Source of the DNA: Thermomonas sp. S9
GTDB lineage: Bacteria; Pseudomonadota; Gammaproteobacteria; Xanthomonadales; Xanthomonadaceae
Assembly: GCF_024704365.1 (NCBI RefSeq)
Contig: NZ_JAJDFY010000001.1
Coordinates: forward strand, 2,337,001 to 2,401,000
DNA length: 64,000 nucleotides
Reading direction: 5' to 3'
Each line of letters starts with the position of its first letter. Positions within the stretch are counted from its first letter, which is position 1. Under the pieces are notes generated by a model. It saw only the letters and a list, made by a program, of their open reading frames with translations. It searched no databases and was not told the DNA's origin. A program made the translations under genes and the position numbers. This document shows, one piece after another, positions 8,568-19,052 of this stretch.

Positions 8568-8922
8568 CGTCGGCCTCCCCCAAGGCTGCTTCTGCGGCCT
8601 GCAGACTGCCGTACTGCGCGATCAGCGCGAATGCTTCCTTCAATGTGTAGCGCATCGGCTCGGGTTGAGGCGGCTCAGGGTCGGGCGCCGGCTCAGGTGC
8701 TGGTGCCGAACTCGGCAGTGGCGGCAGTTCGTCGCGGACGGGTTCACCTTGTCGCTGTGCCTGCTCGTAGTCCAGGATGTCGGCGAGGCGGTAGCGCACG
8801 ACTTTCGACAGCTTGATGTACCGGGGTCCCCGGTTCTCGCTGCGCCAGCGCTGCAAGGTCTTGATGCTGATGGCCCATCGTTGGGCCAGCTCGATTTCGG
8901 TGAAGGCGGGGTCGTTCGACAT
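8551..8922 (-). CDS. HTH DNA-binding protein, small
   Basis: This 123-residue protein starts MSNDPAFTEIELAQRWAISI. Residues 6-55 form an excisionase/MerR-like HTH (TEIELAQRWAISIKTLQRWR, then YIKLSKVVRYRLADILDYE). A Pro/Ala/Glu-rich linker (about residues 68-90) joins it to a short C-terminal helical segment, YTLKEAFALIAQYGSLQAAE. It is first in a two-gene unit with the larger HTH gene and resembles it in its DNA-binding part, which suggests an old duplication. The context (toxin-antitoxin pair, defence genes) fits an integrative element. Confidence 0.7.
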   Translation of the reverse strand: MSNDPAFTEIELAQRWAISIKTLQRWRSENRGPRYIKLSKVVRYRLADILDYEQAQRQGEPVRDELPPLPSSAPAPEPAPDPEPPQPEPMRYTLKEAFALIAQYGSLQAAEAALGEADDESRG

Positions 8923-9176
8923 GGTCTGCTCCGCTCGGGCTGCGGCAGGCCATTACGGCGCTGTTCGCGCAACCAGCTCAAGGCGACATGGCGGGTGTGG
9001 CCGTGTGCGGGCGAGTTCAGGGAGGCCGATCGGGGAGGTCGAGGAAACCCGGCGGAGTAAGCGATCAAGGAATGCGTCCCGACCATCCTCCACCCGGCCC
9101 GCCGTTCATGGAGAGGCACGCAGTTCCCACGGATCATTGGTTCATTTCGCGGCGATACTCCACCACCACCCTTCCA

Positions 9177-9209
9177 CGCCCAACCGTTCTCGGTTGGGCG
9201 TTTTCGTTT
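9177..9209 (+). terminator. Rho-independent terminator-like hairpin
   Basis: CGCCCAACCG (9177-9186), loop TTCT, CGGTTGGGCG (9191-9200), then TTTTCGTTT: a perfect 10-bp stem followed by a T-rich tail on the plus strand. No plus-strand protein gene ends here, so the transcript it terminates is unknown. Confidence 0.65.
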
Positions 9210-9474
9210 CTGGGTTCCGCAGACGACGCGGGGCTGCGGGCTGTTTTGCGTGTGCCTCGCGGCGAAGCCGCGCCGCCCGAAAGTCGCCCAGTTCGACTCT
9301 CTTTTGCCCTCTCTTCTCTCAAAACCCGCGCCAACTTCTCGCGGGAAGCGCACGCAGACGGCCTTGCGCGTCAACGACTTGCACGTGTGTCACGGGCGTC
9401 GGTTGTCCATCGTGCTTGGATGGGCAGCACACCCGTTTCACTGCGACGCATGGTCTCGCCATGAGGTCCGTGAT

Positions 9475-9505
9475 TGCCCAGGGACGCATGAGTCGACCCT
9501 GGGCA
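9475..9505. terminator. Hairpin downstream of kdpE
   Basis: TGCCCAGGG (9475-9483) and CCCTGGGCA (9497-9505) form a perfect 9-bp inverted repeat with a 13-base loop, 26 bp past the kdpE stop. There is no T-run, so it may be a transcript-stabilising or rho-assisted end rather than an intrinsic terminator. Confidence 0.4.
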
Positions 9506-9531
9506 CCTAAACCGCACAGCGCTGACTGCGT

Positions 9532-10215
9532 TCAGATTCCGATCAGCCGGTATCCCACCTGGAGTTCGGTGATCAAGTAGCGGGGGCGGGCAGGATCGTC
9601 TTCCAGCTTTTGGCGCAGGTTGGCCATGTGGACTCTCAGGTAGTGAGTGCGGTTGGCGTAACCAGGCCCCCAGACATCGTGGAGCAGTTGGCGATAGGTC
9701 AACACCGCGCCCTTGGCCTTCAGCAGCGCTGCCAGCAGCCGATACTCGGTCGGCGTCAAATGCACCATCTCGTCGCGTTTCCGGACTTCGTGCCGGGCGA
9801 GGTCCACTTCGATGTCGCCAAAGCGCACGATGACGTCCGCAGCTGCCGATGATCGCCGGCGCAGCAGCGCACGCAGCCGGGCCAGCAGCTCGTCCACGCC
9901 GAAAGGCTTGGTCAGATAGTCGTCGGCGCCCGCATCCAGGGCCGCGACTTTTTCACGCTCCTGGTCGCGGGCCGAGAGCACCAGGATGGGCAGATCCGAC
10001 CAGCCGCGCACCTCCGCGATCAGGCGCTTGCCGTCGCCGTCGGGCAGGCCCAGATCGACGATGATGAGATCGGGCCGGCGCGTGGCGGCGTCGATCAGAC
10101 CGCGCTTGACACCCTCGGCCTCGGTGACGGCAAAACCCGCATCTTCGAGCGCGACGCGCACGAAGCGGCGGATCTGGACGTCGTCCTCGATCATCAAGAT
10201 GTGAGCCGCGCTCAT
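9532..10215 (-). CDS. kdpE: KdpE, OmpR-type response regulator
   Basis: This 227-residue cytoplasmic regulator activates the kdp operon when phosphorylated by KdpD. The receiver domain (about residues 1-120) has the acidic pocket near the N-terminus (MIEDD), the phospho-acceptor in DLIIVDLGLPDGDG, and the switch lysine in DYLTKPFG. The C-terminal winged helix (about 130-225) includes LTPTEYRLLAALLKAKGAVL and HYLRVHMANLRQKLEDDP. The start overlaps the kdpD stop by 4 bp (ATGA). It is last in the operon and looks intact. Confidence 0.95.
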   Translation of the reverse strand: MSAAHILMIEDDVQIRRFVRVALEDAGFAVTEAEGVKRGLIDAATRRPDLIIVDLGLPDGDGKRLIAEVRGWSDLPILVLSARDQEREKVAALDAGADDYLTKPFGVDELLARLRALLRRRSSAAADVIVRFGDIEVDLARHEVRKRDEMVHLTPTEYRLLAALLKAKGAVLTYRQLLHDVWGPGYANRTHYLRVHMANLRQKLEDDPARPRYLITELQVGYRLIGI

Positions 10216-12884
10216 ACGGCCGCTTCCTCTGGCGGCAAAACGCCCTTGGGAAAACGCAGCGTGAAGATCGTGCCGTGTGGCGGCTTCTGGAGGACATCGA
10301 TTTTGCCGCCATGCATCTGCGCGATCCGTTCGACCAGCGCCAATCCCAGCCCCATCCCGAGTACGCTGGATTCAGGTTCACCGCGACGGAAGGGCTCGAA
10401 CAGGATGCGCGGATCCGCGACGGGCAGCCCCGGACCGTCATCGGCGACTTCGATGATGACCTCACTGCCTTCGAGCCTGACGCGAAGCTCGACGGTCGTG
10501 CCTTCAGGCGTGTACTTGAAGGCATTGTCCAACAGATTGACCAGCGCGCGTTCGAGCAACAGGCCGTCCACCTCGATCAGCGGCATGTCGGGGGGCAGAT
10601 GAAGCTGGAAGCGATGCGTCCCCTGCGCGACTTCGACCTGCCGCAGTGCGCTGCCGACGATTTCCTCCAGTGAATGCCACTGCTTTTCCAGGCGGGCCAT
10701 GCCGGATTGCAGCTTGGCCAGTTGCAACAGGTTGTCGAGAAGCCGCTGCATGGCGCGCGCCTGCGCAACGATCTGCCGCAGCAGTTCTTCGATGGCGCTG
10801 CCGCCTGCTCGCTGCGCTGCGACCTCCGCAGCGCCCAAAATCCCCGTCAACGGCGTGCGCAGATCGTGCGAGAGGGTGAGCAACAAGGTGTTGCGCATGC
10901 GCTCCCCTTCCATTTGTACGAGGGCGTCGCGGGCCACCTCCACGAAATGTACCCGCTCCAACGCGACTGCGATCTGCCCTGCGCACGCCTCCAGGGCATC
11001 AAGGTCCTCGGGCCGTTGCCAAGGCAATGTGCCGGCATGCTTGGGCTCGACGATCAAGACCCCGCGCACGCGCATCGGTGCCTTCAGCGGCAGATAACGG
11101 CCGGTCGTAGCGCTGAGCGTACCCGTGCCCGCACCTGCCGTTTCGCCGCGATCGAGAACCCATTGGGCGATGCTGAGGTCCACTGCCGCGGAGCCGCCTG
11201 CGCGATCATGGATCCGGTCATCGGCATCGGGAATCGCCAGGGCGATGTTCACCTCGAACCGGGACTCCAAGACTTGTACTGCGATTTCGACGATCTGCTC
11301 GACTGTCAACGCTCCAGACAGTGCATTCGACAAGCCCATCAGCAAGCCACTGCGCCGCTCGCGCTGGCGCATGGCGATCACGGCGAAGCGCAATCGCGCC
11401 GTGAGCTGGCCGATGATCAAAGCCACTGCCAGCATCAGCATGAACGTGAACAGATACTGGCTGTCGCTGACGGCAAATGACCATTGCGGCGGAACGAAAA
11501 AGAAGTCGAAGCACAGTACCGCCAGCAGTGCGGCCCAAGCGCCGGCACGGCGCCCCCAACGCAGGGAAACCAGCACCACCGCCAGCAGGAACAGCATGAC
11601 GATGTTGGACAGATCAAATACGTGCGAGAGAAGCCAAGCGATCAGTGTGGTCGTCGCGCACACTGTGCTGGCCCACAGGTACGGGTGACGTGGGCGCAGT
11701 GCATCCTCGACCCGAACACGCCGCGGGGATCGCGCCTGGACCGGCAGGCCGATGAGAGAAATCTCGATGTCGGGTGCGCGGCGGCGGATGCGCTCCACCA
11801 TGGGTGGATTCAACAGGCGCTTCCAGCCCGGCCGCGGTCGCCAGCCAAGTATTACCCGGTTGGCATTGCGCTCGCGTGCCAGTTCGACCAGGGTGTCCGC
11901 CACGTCGTCACCCGCCACGGTCGATACTTCGGCCCCCAGCCGCCGCGCCTGCGATAGCAACGCCATCACCTGCTCGCGTTTGTTTTTTTCGGTCTGTGCC
12001 GCGGTTCGATCCACATGAACCACGATCCAGTCCGCTTCCAGCCGTGTCGCCAGACGCGCCGCCGAGCGCAACAGTGGTTCGTCGTCGCCATCGCCAACAG
12101 CGACCAGCAGCCGCTCGCGCGCGGGCCAGACGGCTTCGATCGCCTTCTGGCTGCGGTAGGCACGCATCTGCGCGTCTACGCGTTCGGCTACGCGCCGTAG
12201 GGCAAGCTCACGCAGAGCGATCAGATTGCCCGGGCGGAAGAATCGGTCGATGGCCGTCCGTGCAGCCTCGCCCATATACACCTTTCCGGCATGCAGCCGC
12301 TTGATCAGATCTTCGGCAGACAGATCGATCAGGGTGACTTCGTCGGCGCGATCGAACACATGATCGGGCACGGTCTCGCGCACCCGGATGCCGGTGATGG
12401 CGGCCACCACATCGTGCAGGCTTTCCAGATGCTGCACGTTGAGCGTGGTGTAGACGTCGAAACCGGCATCTAGGAGTTCTGTCACGTCCTGCCAACGCTT
12501 GGCGTGACGGCTGCCGGGAACGTTGCTATGAGCCAGTTCGTCGATGGCAATCAGCGCCGCGTCCGAGGCCAGTGCGGCATCGAGGTCGAACTCGGACAGG
12601 GTGCGTCCTCGGTAGTCGATCGATCGCGACGGCAGTCGGGGCAAACCCTGCAACAGCGCCTCGGTATCACTGCGGCCATGAGTCTCGACCACGCCGAGCA
12701 AAACGGCCACGCCCTCACGCCGGCGTTCGTGCAGCGCCTGCAACATGGCATAGGTCTTGCCCACGCCCGGACAGGCGCCGAAGAAGATCTTCAATCGGCC
12801 GCGCCGCCGCTGCGTTTCCTCCGCCTGGACGGCAGCAAGCAGCCGATCTGGATCGGGGCGCAGGTCATCGCCAGCGGTGTTCAC
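10212..12884 (-). CDS. kdpD: KdpD, sensor histidine kinase
   Basis: This 890-residue membrane sensor controls kdp expression in response to K+ and turgor. The N-terminal KdpD domain carries a Walker A motif (FFGACPGVGKTYAMLQAL, about residues 30-47). A UspA-like domain (about 250-370) comes next, then four closely packed membrane helices (about 400-500) and a GAF-like region. The kinase core has H-box LLTLSHDLRTPLTGILGAA, N-box ALVNLLDNAFKY and G-box VADDGPGLP/GMGLGLALV. The length fits the family (about 890). It overlaps kdpE by 4 bp and starts 48 bp after the porin gene, so sensor and pump look co-transcribed. Confidence 0.96.
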   Translation of the reverse strand: MNTAGDDLRPDPDRLLAAVQAEETQRRRGRLKIFFGACPGVGKTYAMLQALHERRREGVAVLLGVVETHGRSDTEALLQGLPRLPSRSIDYRGRTLSEFDLDAALASDAALIAIDELAHSNVPGSRHAKRWQDVTELLDAGFDVYTTLNVQHLESLHDVVAAITGIRVRETVPDHVFDRADEVTLIDLSAEDLIKRLHAGKVYMGEAARTAIDRFFRPGNLIALRELALRRVAERVDAQMRAYRSQKAIEAVWPARERLLVAVGDGDDEPLLRSAARLATRLEADWIVVHVDRTAAQTEKNKREQVMALLSQARRLGAEVSTVAGDDVADTLVELARERNANRVILGWRPRPGWKRLLNPPMVERIRRRAPDIEISLIGLPVQARSPRRVRVEDALRPRHPYLWASTVCATTTLIAWLLSHVFDLSNIVMLFLLAVVLVSLRWGRRAGAWAALLAVLCFDFFFVPPQWSFAVSDSQYLFTFMLMLAVALIIGQLTARLRFAVIAMRQRERRSGLLMGLSNALSGALTVEQIVEIAVQVLESRFEVNIALAIPDADDRIHDRAGGSAAVDLSIAQWVLDRGETAGAGTGTLSATTGRYLPLKAPMRVRGVLIVEPKHAGTLPWQRPEDLDALEACAGQIAVALERVHFVEVARDALVQMEGERMRNTLLLTLSHDLRTPLTGILGAAEVAAQRAGGSAIEELLRQIVAQARAMQRLLDNLLQLAKLQSGMARLEKQWHSLEEIVGSALRQVEVAQGTHRFQLHLPPDMPLIEVDGLLLERALVNLLDNAFKYTPEGTTVELRVRLEGSEVIIEVADDGPGLPVADPRILFEPFRRGEPESSVLGMGLGLALVERIAQMHGGKIDVLQKPPHGTIFTLRFPKGVLPPEEAAV

Positions 12885-12932
12885 GTGCGACGTCGCCCAG
12901 GGTTGTCGAGTGGAAGGCGCATACGCATGAAC

Positions 12933-13713
12933 TCAGAAACTGCGTGCGATCCAGACGGTCGCCCGCGATCGGCCCATTTCTATCCCATTGCGATCGGTCC
13001 ACAGCGCATGGTCGGCATTGGTGCCGGTATATTGCACGCCAACACTCATGCCTTTCCAGAGCGCACCGGATCTTCCCAGGTCATAGCTCAGGGCAAGCTT
13101 CCAGTCCTCGTAGCCAAAATCGCGTGCGTTGCCGCGGAAACGCTGTCTTCCCCAGTGCAACGCAGCACTCAGCCCCGTATCCGCCAGCGGTATGCTGACA
13201 CCGATATCGAGAAATAGGTACTGCCTGCTGGCGCAGCGAAGCCGAAGGTGTCACCCAGGCTGTAGGAGAGCTTTGCGGTCAGCCATCTCCACCCCCGCCC
13301 GCGTAGATTTCGTTGGTATCGGCGGCTACCACGCCGGTCGGACGCTTACCGGGATAATTGTAACGAATCACGCCGAGGTCGTAACTGAAGCCATTGCCGA
13401 TATTTCCGCGCCAGCCGCCATACGTGTCGAGTTCCAGGCTACCCGTGCGGTAGCCTTGATAATCCTGGAGCCAGTCGACGTTGGACCCCCAGAACCCTGC
13501 ATACACGCCGCTGGGGTGGGAGAATTCGACGCCCCCCTGAAGCGCTGGTTTGTGCGCGGTTTGCGTCATGCCACGGAAAACGTACTGGCTGTAGAAGCCC
13601 AGGTTGCCGCTGGCGGTCACCTCGGGCACATCCTCGGCGAGCACAGGTGTGCAGAGGCCGAAGAGCGCACAGGTCATGACGGCGGCTGCCGCCTTGTCGA
13701 AGGTTCTGGACAT
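12933..13713 (-). pseudogene. TorF-like outer-membrane porin (two frameshifts)
   Basis: This is a putative porin of the Gcw_chp/TorF family. The signal peptide is MSRTFDKAAAAVMTCALFGL...VLAED, and SGNLGFYSQYVFRGMTQTA is the family hallmark. The first frame stops after EIYAGGGG. Restoring one G in the G-run near 13290, and one base at the T-run near 13217, joins GWRWLTAKLSYSLGDTFGF to FLDIGVSIPLADTGLS and the C-terminal strand ending ATVWIARSF, for about 260 residues. The final F is the usual beta-barrel assembly signal. It lies inside the kdp operon between kdpC and kdpD, hinting at an outer-membrane route for K+. The frameshifts may be sequencing error. Confidence 0.75.
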
Positions 13714-13748
13714 GGTGTCTTCCCCGAAACGAGGCCGAACAATCGCGC

Positions 13749-14353
13749 TCAACGCGCGCCACCGGCGGACTGCCTTGCGAGGCGATCGAGCGCAAGGTTG
13801 AGTTCGAGCACATTGACCAGGGGTGTGCCCAACACGCCAAGCAGTGGCGTTTCGGTATGTGCACGGATCAACTCTTCGATCTGCTGCACGGGGAGACCGC
13901 GCGCCTTGGCGATGCGCTTGGCCTGCCACAGCGCGGCCTCGGGCGAGATGTCAGGGTCGAGACCGCTGGGCGACGCGGTCACCAGGTCCATCGGCACCGG
14001 CCCCTGCGCATCGGGGTTGGCCGCGCGCAGCGCCTGCATGCGCTCCTCGACCGCCTTGATCAACGCCGGGTTGCTCGGCCCCAGGTTGCTGCCGCCCGAG
14101 GCCTGGGCGTTGTACGGGAGGGGGCCGTCGCCGAGGGGCGACCCCAAAAGTACTTCGGATCATCGAAACTTTGGCCGATCAGGCGGCTGCCAATGACTTT
14201 GCCGTCCTGCTCGATCAGGCTGCCGTTGGCTTGCCAAGGCAGGGCAACCTGGGCGATGCCGGTGAGCGCGAGCGGATAGATCAGCCCGGTGACCACGGCC
14301 AGCAGCGCAAAGCTCACCAGCGCCGGGCGCGCAAGCGATTTGAGGTCGTTCAT
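13749..14353 (-). CDS. kdpC: KdpC, K+-ATPase subunit C (frameshifted at about 14137)
   Basis: KdpC is the small single-TM subunit of the KdpFABC pump. The N-terminal TM is [20 protein letters not shown], then [20 protein letters not shown]. The frame is lost in a GGCCCCC run near 14137. The continuing frame reads [20 protein letters not shown], then [20 protein letters not shown] and a normal C-terminus ending [11 protein letters not shown]. Adding one G gives 201 residues, the usual length, and restores the expected ATGP-PYNA junction. It is 16 bp after kdpB. Whether the indel is real cannot be decided here. Confidence 0.85.
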
Positions 14354-14369
14354 TTCAAAGCTCCTTCAC

Positions 14370-16439
14370 TCAAGCCACGCCCAAGGCGACCAGCAGCATG
14401 TCGATCAGCTTGATGCCGATGAACGGCGCGATCAGCCCGCCCAAGCCATAGATCAGCAAGTGACGGCGCAAGAGGCGTTCGGCCGATTCCGCGCGCCAAC
14501 GCACGCCCTTGAGCGCCAGCGGGATCAGCACGACGATGATCAAGGCGTTGAAAATCACCGCAGACAAAATGGCCGACTGCGGGCTGTGCAAGCCCATGAC
14601 GTCGAGTGCGGCAAGCTGCGGGTAGGTGGCGACGAAGGCCGCCGGGATGATGGCGAAGTACTTGGCCACGTCGTTGGCGATCGAAAAGGTCGTCAGCGCC
14701 CCGCGGGTCATCAGCATCTGCTTGCCGACCTCCACCACTTCCAGCAGCTTGGTCGGGTTGGAGTCCAGATCGATCATGTTGCCCGCTTCCTTGGCCGCCT
14801 GCGTGCCGGCGTTCATCGCCACCGCGACGTCGGCCTGCGCCAGCGCCGGGGCGTCGTTGGTGCCGTCGCCGGTCATCGCCACGAGGTGGCCCTCGGCCTG
14901 GTATCTGCGGATCAGCGCGAGCTTGTCCTCGGGCGTGGCTTCGGCGAGAAAATCATCCACCCCGGCCTCGGCGGCGATCGCGGCGGCGGTGAGCCGGTTG
15001 TCGCCGGTGACCATCACCGTCTTGATCCCCATGCGCCGCAGCTCGGCGAAGCGCTCGCGGATGCCGCCCTTGACGATGTCCTTGAGCTCCACCACGCCGA
15101 GCACGCGTCTGCCTTCGGCCACCAAAAGCGGCGTTCCGCCTTGGCGCGCGATGGCCTCGGCACGTTCGCGCACCGGGCCTGGTAATTCGCCGCCCGCTTC
15201 GCGCACAAAGCGCTCGATGGCATCGACCGCGCCTTTGCGGATGCTGCGGCCATCCACATCGACGCCGCTCATGCGGGTGCGCGCGGAAAACGCGACGAAC
15301 TGCACGCCGTGGGTGTCGCGCCCGCGCAGATTGAAGCGCTGCTTGGCCAGCACGACGATCGAACGCCCTTCGGGGGTTTCATCGGCAAGCGACGCCAGCT
15401 GCGCGGCGTCGGCGAGTTCCTGCTCGCTCACTCCCGGGGCCGGATGGAAGGCCACCGCCTGGCGGTTGCCGAGCGTGATGGTGCCGGTCTTGTCCAAGAG
15501 CAGCACATCCACGTCGCCGGCGGCCTCCACCGCACGGCCGGAGGTGGCAATCACATTGGCGCGCAGCATGCGGCTCATCCCGGCGATGCCGATCGCCGCC
15601 AGCAACGCGCCGATGGTGGTCGGGATCAGGCAGACCAGGAGCGCGATCAGCACCGTGACCGACACCTGCTGTCCCTGCTGCGCCGCCTGCGCGCTGTATT
15701 GCGAGAACGGCAACAGGGTGACGCAGACGATCAGAAACACCAGGGTCAACGCCACCAGCAGGATGGTCAGCGCGATCTCGTTGGGCGTGCGCCGGCGCTT
15801 GGCGCTCTCGACCATCGAGATCATCCTGTCGAGAAACGTCTGCCCCGGCTGCACCGTGATGCGTACCACGATCCAGTCGGAGATCACCTTGGTACCGCCC
15901 GTCACCGCCGAACGGTCGCCGCCGGACTCGCGGATCACCGGCGCGGACTCGCCGGTGATGGCCGATTCATCAACCGAAGCCACCCCCTCGATCACCTCGC
16001 CATCAGCAGGGATCACGTCTCCGGCCTCGACCAGCACCACCTTGCCTGCGGCCAGCTCGTCGCTGGGCACCGGAATCCACGAAGCGCCGTGGTGCGGCTC
16101 CTGCAATACCTTGGCATAGACGCGTTTTTTCGCCGCGCGCAGCGCCGCGGCCTGCGCCTTGCCGCGGCCCTCGGCCAGCGCCTCGGCGAGATTGGCAAAC
16201 CACACGGTCAGCCACAGCCAGGCCGCGACCCAAAGGGTGAAACCCACCGGCGCGGTCAGCCGGCCGAAGGCCGCCAGGATGCCGATCAGGGTGACCAGGG
16301 CCGCGCCGACCCAGACCACGAACATCACCGGATTGCGCCATTGCGCCCAGGGAGCAAGGCGCTTGAGCGACTCGAGCAGTGCGGGCTTGAGCAGCGCCGG
16401 GTCGAGCATCGAAGGCGCGCGATGCGTCATCGTCGTCAT
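14370..16439 (-). CDS. kdpB: KdpB, P-type ATPase subunit of K+ pump
   Basis: This 689-residue catalytic subunit hydrolyses ATP to drive high-affinity K+ uptake at the inner membrane. The phosphorylated Asp is in [13 protein letters not shown], the actuator loop is [12 protein letters not shown], and the hinge is [21 protein letters not shown] helices cluster near residues 30-80, 220-280 and at the C-terminus. The start at 16439 ([20 protein letters not shown]) was chosen because it follows a good ribosome site and sits 11 bp after the kdpA stop; the longer upstream frame is a kdpA shadow. Intact. Confidence 0.96.
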   Translation of the reverse strand: MTTMTHRAPSMLDPALLKPALLESLKRLAPWAQWRNPVMFVVWVGAALVTLIGILAAFGRLTAPVGFTLWVAAWLWLTVWFANLAEALAEGRGKAQAAALRAAKKRVYAKVLQEPHHGASWIPVPSDELAAGKVVLVEAGDVIPADGEVIEGVASVDESAITGESAPVIRESGGDRSAVTGGTKVISDWIVVRITVQPGQTFLDRMISMVESAKRRRTPNEIALTILLVALTLVFLIVCVTLLPFSQYSAQAAQQGQQVSVTVLIALLVCLIPTTIGALLAAIGIAGMSRMLRANVIATSGRAVEAAGDVDVLLLDKTGTITLGNRQAVAFHPAPGVSEQELADAAQLASLADETPEGRSIVVLAKQRFNLRGRDTHGVQFVAFSARTRMSGVDVDGRSIRKGAVDAIERFVREAGGELPGPVRERAEAIARQGGTPLLVAEGRRVLGVVELKDIVKGGIRERFAELRRMGIKTVMVTGDNRLTAAAIAAEAGVDDFLAEATPEDKLALIRRYQAEGHLVAMTGDGTNDAPALAQADVAVAMNAGTQAAKEAGNMIDLDSNPTKLLEVVEVGKQMLMTRGALTTFSIANDVAKYFAIIPAAFVATYPQLAALDVMGLHSPQSAILSAVIFNALIIVVLIPLALKGVRWRAESAERLLRRHLLIYGLGGLIAPFIGIKLIDMLLVALGVA

Positions 16440-17693
16440 AGGAATCTCCTTCACCGAACGCCGAACAGTGCGAGGTGTTCGGCCACGGGGCCCAGCGCCA
16501 GCGCGGGCACGTAGTTGAGCGCCCCCACGAGCAGCACCGTGCCGACCAGCAGCACCACGAACAACGGACCATGGGTCGGCAGCGTGCCGGGCGAGGCCGT
16601 CAGCCGCGGCTTGGCGGCCAGACTGCCGGCGAGCGCCAGCACCGGCACGATCACCAGGAAGCGGCCAAACCACATCGCCGCCGCCAACAGCACGTTGTAG
16701 AAGGGTGTGTTGGCCGCGAGCCCCGCGAAGGCCGAGCCGTTGTTGTTGGCTGCCGAGGTGAGCGCGTACAGCGCCTCGGAAAAGCCATGCGCGCCCGGGT
16801 TGAGCAAACCGGCCAGTCCCGGTTCGAGGCGCACCGCGAGCGCCGTGCCGCCCAGCACCAGCGCGGGCACGACGATCACCGCGATCGCGACCATTTTCAT
16901 TTCATACGCGCCGATCTTCTTGCCCAGGTACTCCGGCGTGCGGCCCACCATCAGCCCGGCGATGAACACGGCGACCACGGCAAAGAGCAGCATGCCGCAC
17001 AGCCCCGAGCCCACACCTCCGAACACCACCTCGCCCAATTGCATCAGGAACATGGGCACGAAGCCGGCCATCGGCATGAGACTGTCGTGCATGGCGTTGA
17101 CCGCGCCGCAACTCGTCGCGGTGGTCACCGTGGCAAACAGCATCGTGCCGACGACGCCAAAGCGCGTTTCCAACCCCTCTAGGCTCGGTCCGTGCAGCCC
17201 CAGCCGCACGAGCAGCGGGTTGGGCGTGCTCTGCGCCATCACGCCCACCGCATACAAGCCGATGAACAGCACGAGCATGGCGCCGAGCAGCGCCGCGCCC
17301 TGCCGCCAATCCCCCACCCAGCGACCGAACAAAAAAACCAGCGCCGCCGGAATGAGCAGGATGGCCAGAGGCTCGAAGAAATTGGTCAGCGCGGTCGGGT
17401 TCTCGAAGGGGTGCGCCGAGTTGGCATTGAAAAACCCGCCACCGTTGGTGCCGAGCAGCTTGATCGCCTCCTGCGAGGCCACCGGACCGAGCGGGATCGC
17501 CTGCGTGGTGGCGGTCTGTGTCACCGTCTGCGTACCTTGCTGCACGGTGTAGGTCACCGGGTCGAGCAGCTGCGCCGTGTGCGTGCCGGCCAGCGTCTGC
17601 GGCACGCCCTGCCAGACGAAAACCAGCGCAAACACCACCGACAGCGGCAGCAGCACCAAGAGCGTCGCCCGCGTGAGATCCAGCCACGCATTG

Positions 17694-17701
17694 CCCAGGC
17701 C
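17694..17701. repeat. IS target-site duplication, left copy
   Basis: CCCAGGCC lies immediately left of the IS terminal repeat and is repeated exactly at the right end (19053-19060). Eight bases is the usual duplication length for IS256-family elements. Confidence 0.9.
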
Positions 17702-19052
17702 GGGGCTGTCTGAATTTTTGTGTGTGAGGCGGTTTTCTGAATCTGCCTTCGTGCCGCTCAGCGCGGCGCGAGGGTGAAGCGGTCGCCGTACAGTATCGCG
17801 AACTGGTTCATCGCGGACTTCCACTCCTTGCTCGCCCGCTTCCAGTCGGCGGTGATGTTGCGCAGGGCCAGCCAGATCAGTTTGGTCGCGGCCTCGTCGC
17901 TCGGGAAATGCCCGCGGCTCTTGATGATCTTGCGCAGCCGCGAATGGACGCTCTCGATGGCGTTGGTGGTGTAGATGATCCGCCGCACCTCGGGGGGGAA
18001 CGCGAAGAACGGGATCACCCGGCTCCACGCTCGCCGCCAGGCCGCGACGACGGTCGGGAAGCGCTGCCCCCAAGGGCCTTGCTCGAACGCGTCCAGTTCG
18101 GCTTCTGCGGCTTCCGCGCTGGGCGCGGTGTAGATCGGCTTGATCGCCGCGGCCAGCGCCTTGCGGTCCTTCCAGCTGGCAAAGTCGAGGCTGTTGCGGA
18201 TCAGGTGCACGATGCAGGTCTGCAGCGTCGTGGCCGGGAACACCGCTTCCAGCGCTTCGGGCAGGCCCTTCAGCCCATCGGCCACGCCGATCAGGATGTC
18301 CTGCGTGCCGCGGGTCTTCAGGTCGTTGAAGACCTTCATCCAGAACTTCGCGCCTTCGGTGTTCTCGATCCACAGCCCGAGGATGTCGCGGGTGCCGTCC
18401 GGCAGCACGCCCAAGGCCAAGTACACCGCCTTGTTGCGCACCACGCCGTCCTCGCGGATCTTCACTCGTAGCGCGTCGAAGAACACCACCGGGTACATCG
18501 GCTCCAGCGGCCGGGTCTGCCATGCGCCCACCTCGGCCATCACCTCGTCGGTGACCGCGCTGATGAACTCTGGCGACACGTCGACGGCATACATCTCGGC
18601 CAGATGCCCTTGGATCTCGCGCACCGACATGCCGCGGGCGTACATCGAGATGATCCGGTCATCAAAGCCGGCGAAGCGGCGCTCGTGCTTCGGGATCAGC
18701 TGCGGCGCGAAGCTGCCGGCACGATCACGGGGCACGTCGATCCGGAGCGGCCCCTCGTCGGTCAGCACGGTCTTGCCGCTGCGGCCGTTGCGGTGGTTGC
18801 CGCGACCGCCCTCGGGGCTGGCCAGGTGCACGCCCAGCTCGGCGCCCAGGGCGCGCTCGATCACGGCCTTCTTCAGCTTCTGAAACACGGCCTCGACGCC
18901 GGCAGCGTCCACCGGGCCGGGGATCAGCTTCTCAAGCAGTTCGTCGGGAAGAATGGCGTCCGGCTTCGCGACTGGGGGGGGTTTCTTGCGTGGCATGGGG
19001 GCTCCTGAACATCGTCATGGTAGGCCCCTCACACAAAAATCCTGACACCCTC
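17702..19052 (-). mobile_element. IS256-family insertion sequence, complete, inside kdpA
   Basis: This 1351-bp element has 23-bp imperfect terminal inverted repeats (17702-17724 and 19030-19052; 19 of 23 bases match, core ATTTTTGTGTG), flanked by the 8-bp duplication CCCAGGCC. It carries one transposase gene on the minus strand, which fills most of its length. Intact ends and transposase, and an unscarred target gene, suggest a recent and possibly still mobile insertion. Confidence 0.95.
17758..18996 (-). CDS. IS256-family transposase (MULE-like DDE)
   Basis: This 412-residue transposase catalyses cut/copy of the surrounding element. The DDE catalytic triad is visible: D in [14 protein letters not shown] in [17 protein letters not shown], and E in [17 protein letters not shown]. 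The N-terminal region ([19 protein letters not shown], then [20 protein letters not shown]) is the usual DNA-binding part. The length matches intact IS256-family transposases. It begins 56 bp inside the right end and stops 56 bp from the left end of the element, and is read in the same direction as the interrupted kdpA. No frameshift is seen. Confidence 0.96.
   Translation of the reverse strand: MPRKKPPPVAKPDAILPDELLEKLIPGPVDAAGVEAVFQKLKKAVIERALGAELGVHLASPEGGRGNHRNGRSGKTVLTDEGPLRIDVPRDRAGSFAPQLIPKHERRFAGFDDRIISMYARGMSVREIQGHLAEMYAVDVSPEFISAVTDEVMAEVGAWQTRPLEPMYPVVFFDALRVKIREDGVVRNKAVYLALGVLPDGTRDILGLWIENTEGAKFWMKVFNDLKTRGTQDILIGVADGLKGLPEALEAVFPATTLQTCIVHLIRNSLDFASWKDRKALAAAIKPIYTAPSAEAAEAELDAFEQGPWGQRFPTVVAAWRRAWSRVIPFFAFPPEVRRIIYTTNAIESVHSRLRKIIKSRGHFPSDEAATKLIWLALRNITADWKRASKEWKSAMNQFAILYGDRFTLAPR

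Larger units (their letters stand above)
8923..9531. other. Non-coding gap upstream of the HTH genes
   Basis: I see no convincing protein in these 609 bases. It contains the plus-strand terminator-like hairpin at 9177-9209, a short CGCGGC/GCCGCG hairpin around 9258-9275, and an inverted repeat at 9475-9505 downstream of kdpE. It probably holds the promoter of the two HTH genes. It also marks the junction between the mobile/defence block and the kdp locus. A small RNA ending at 9209 is possible. Confidence 0.5.
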
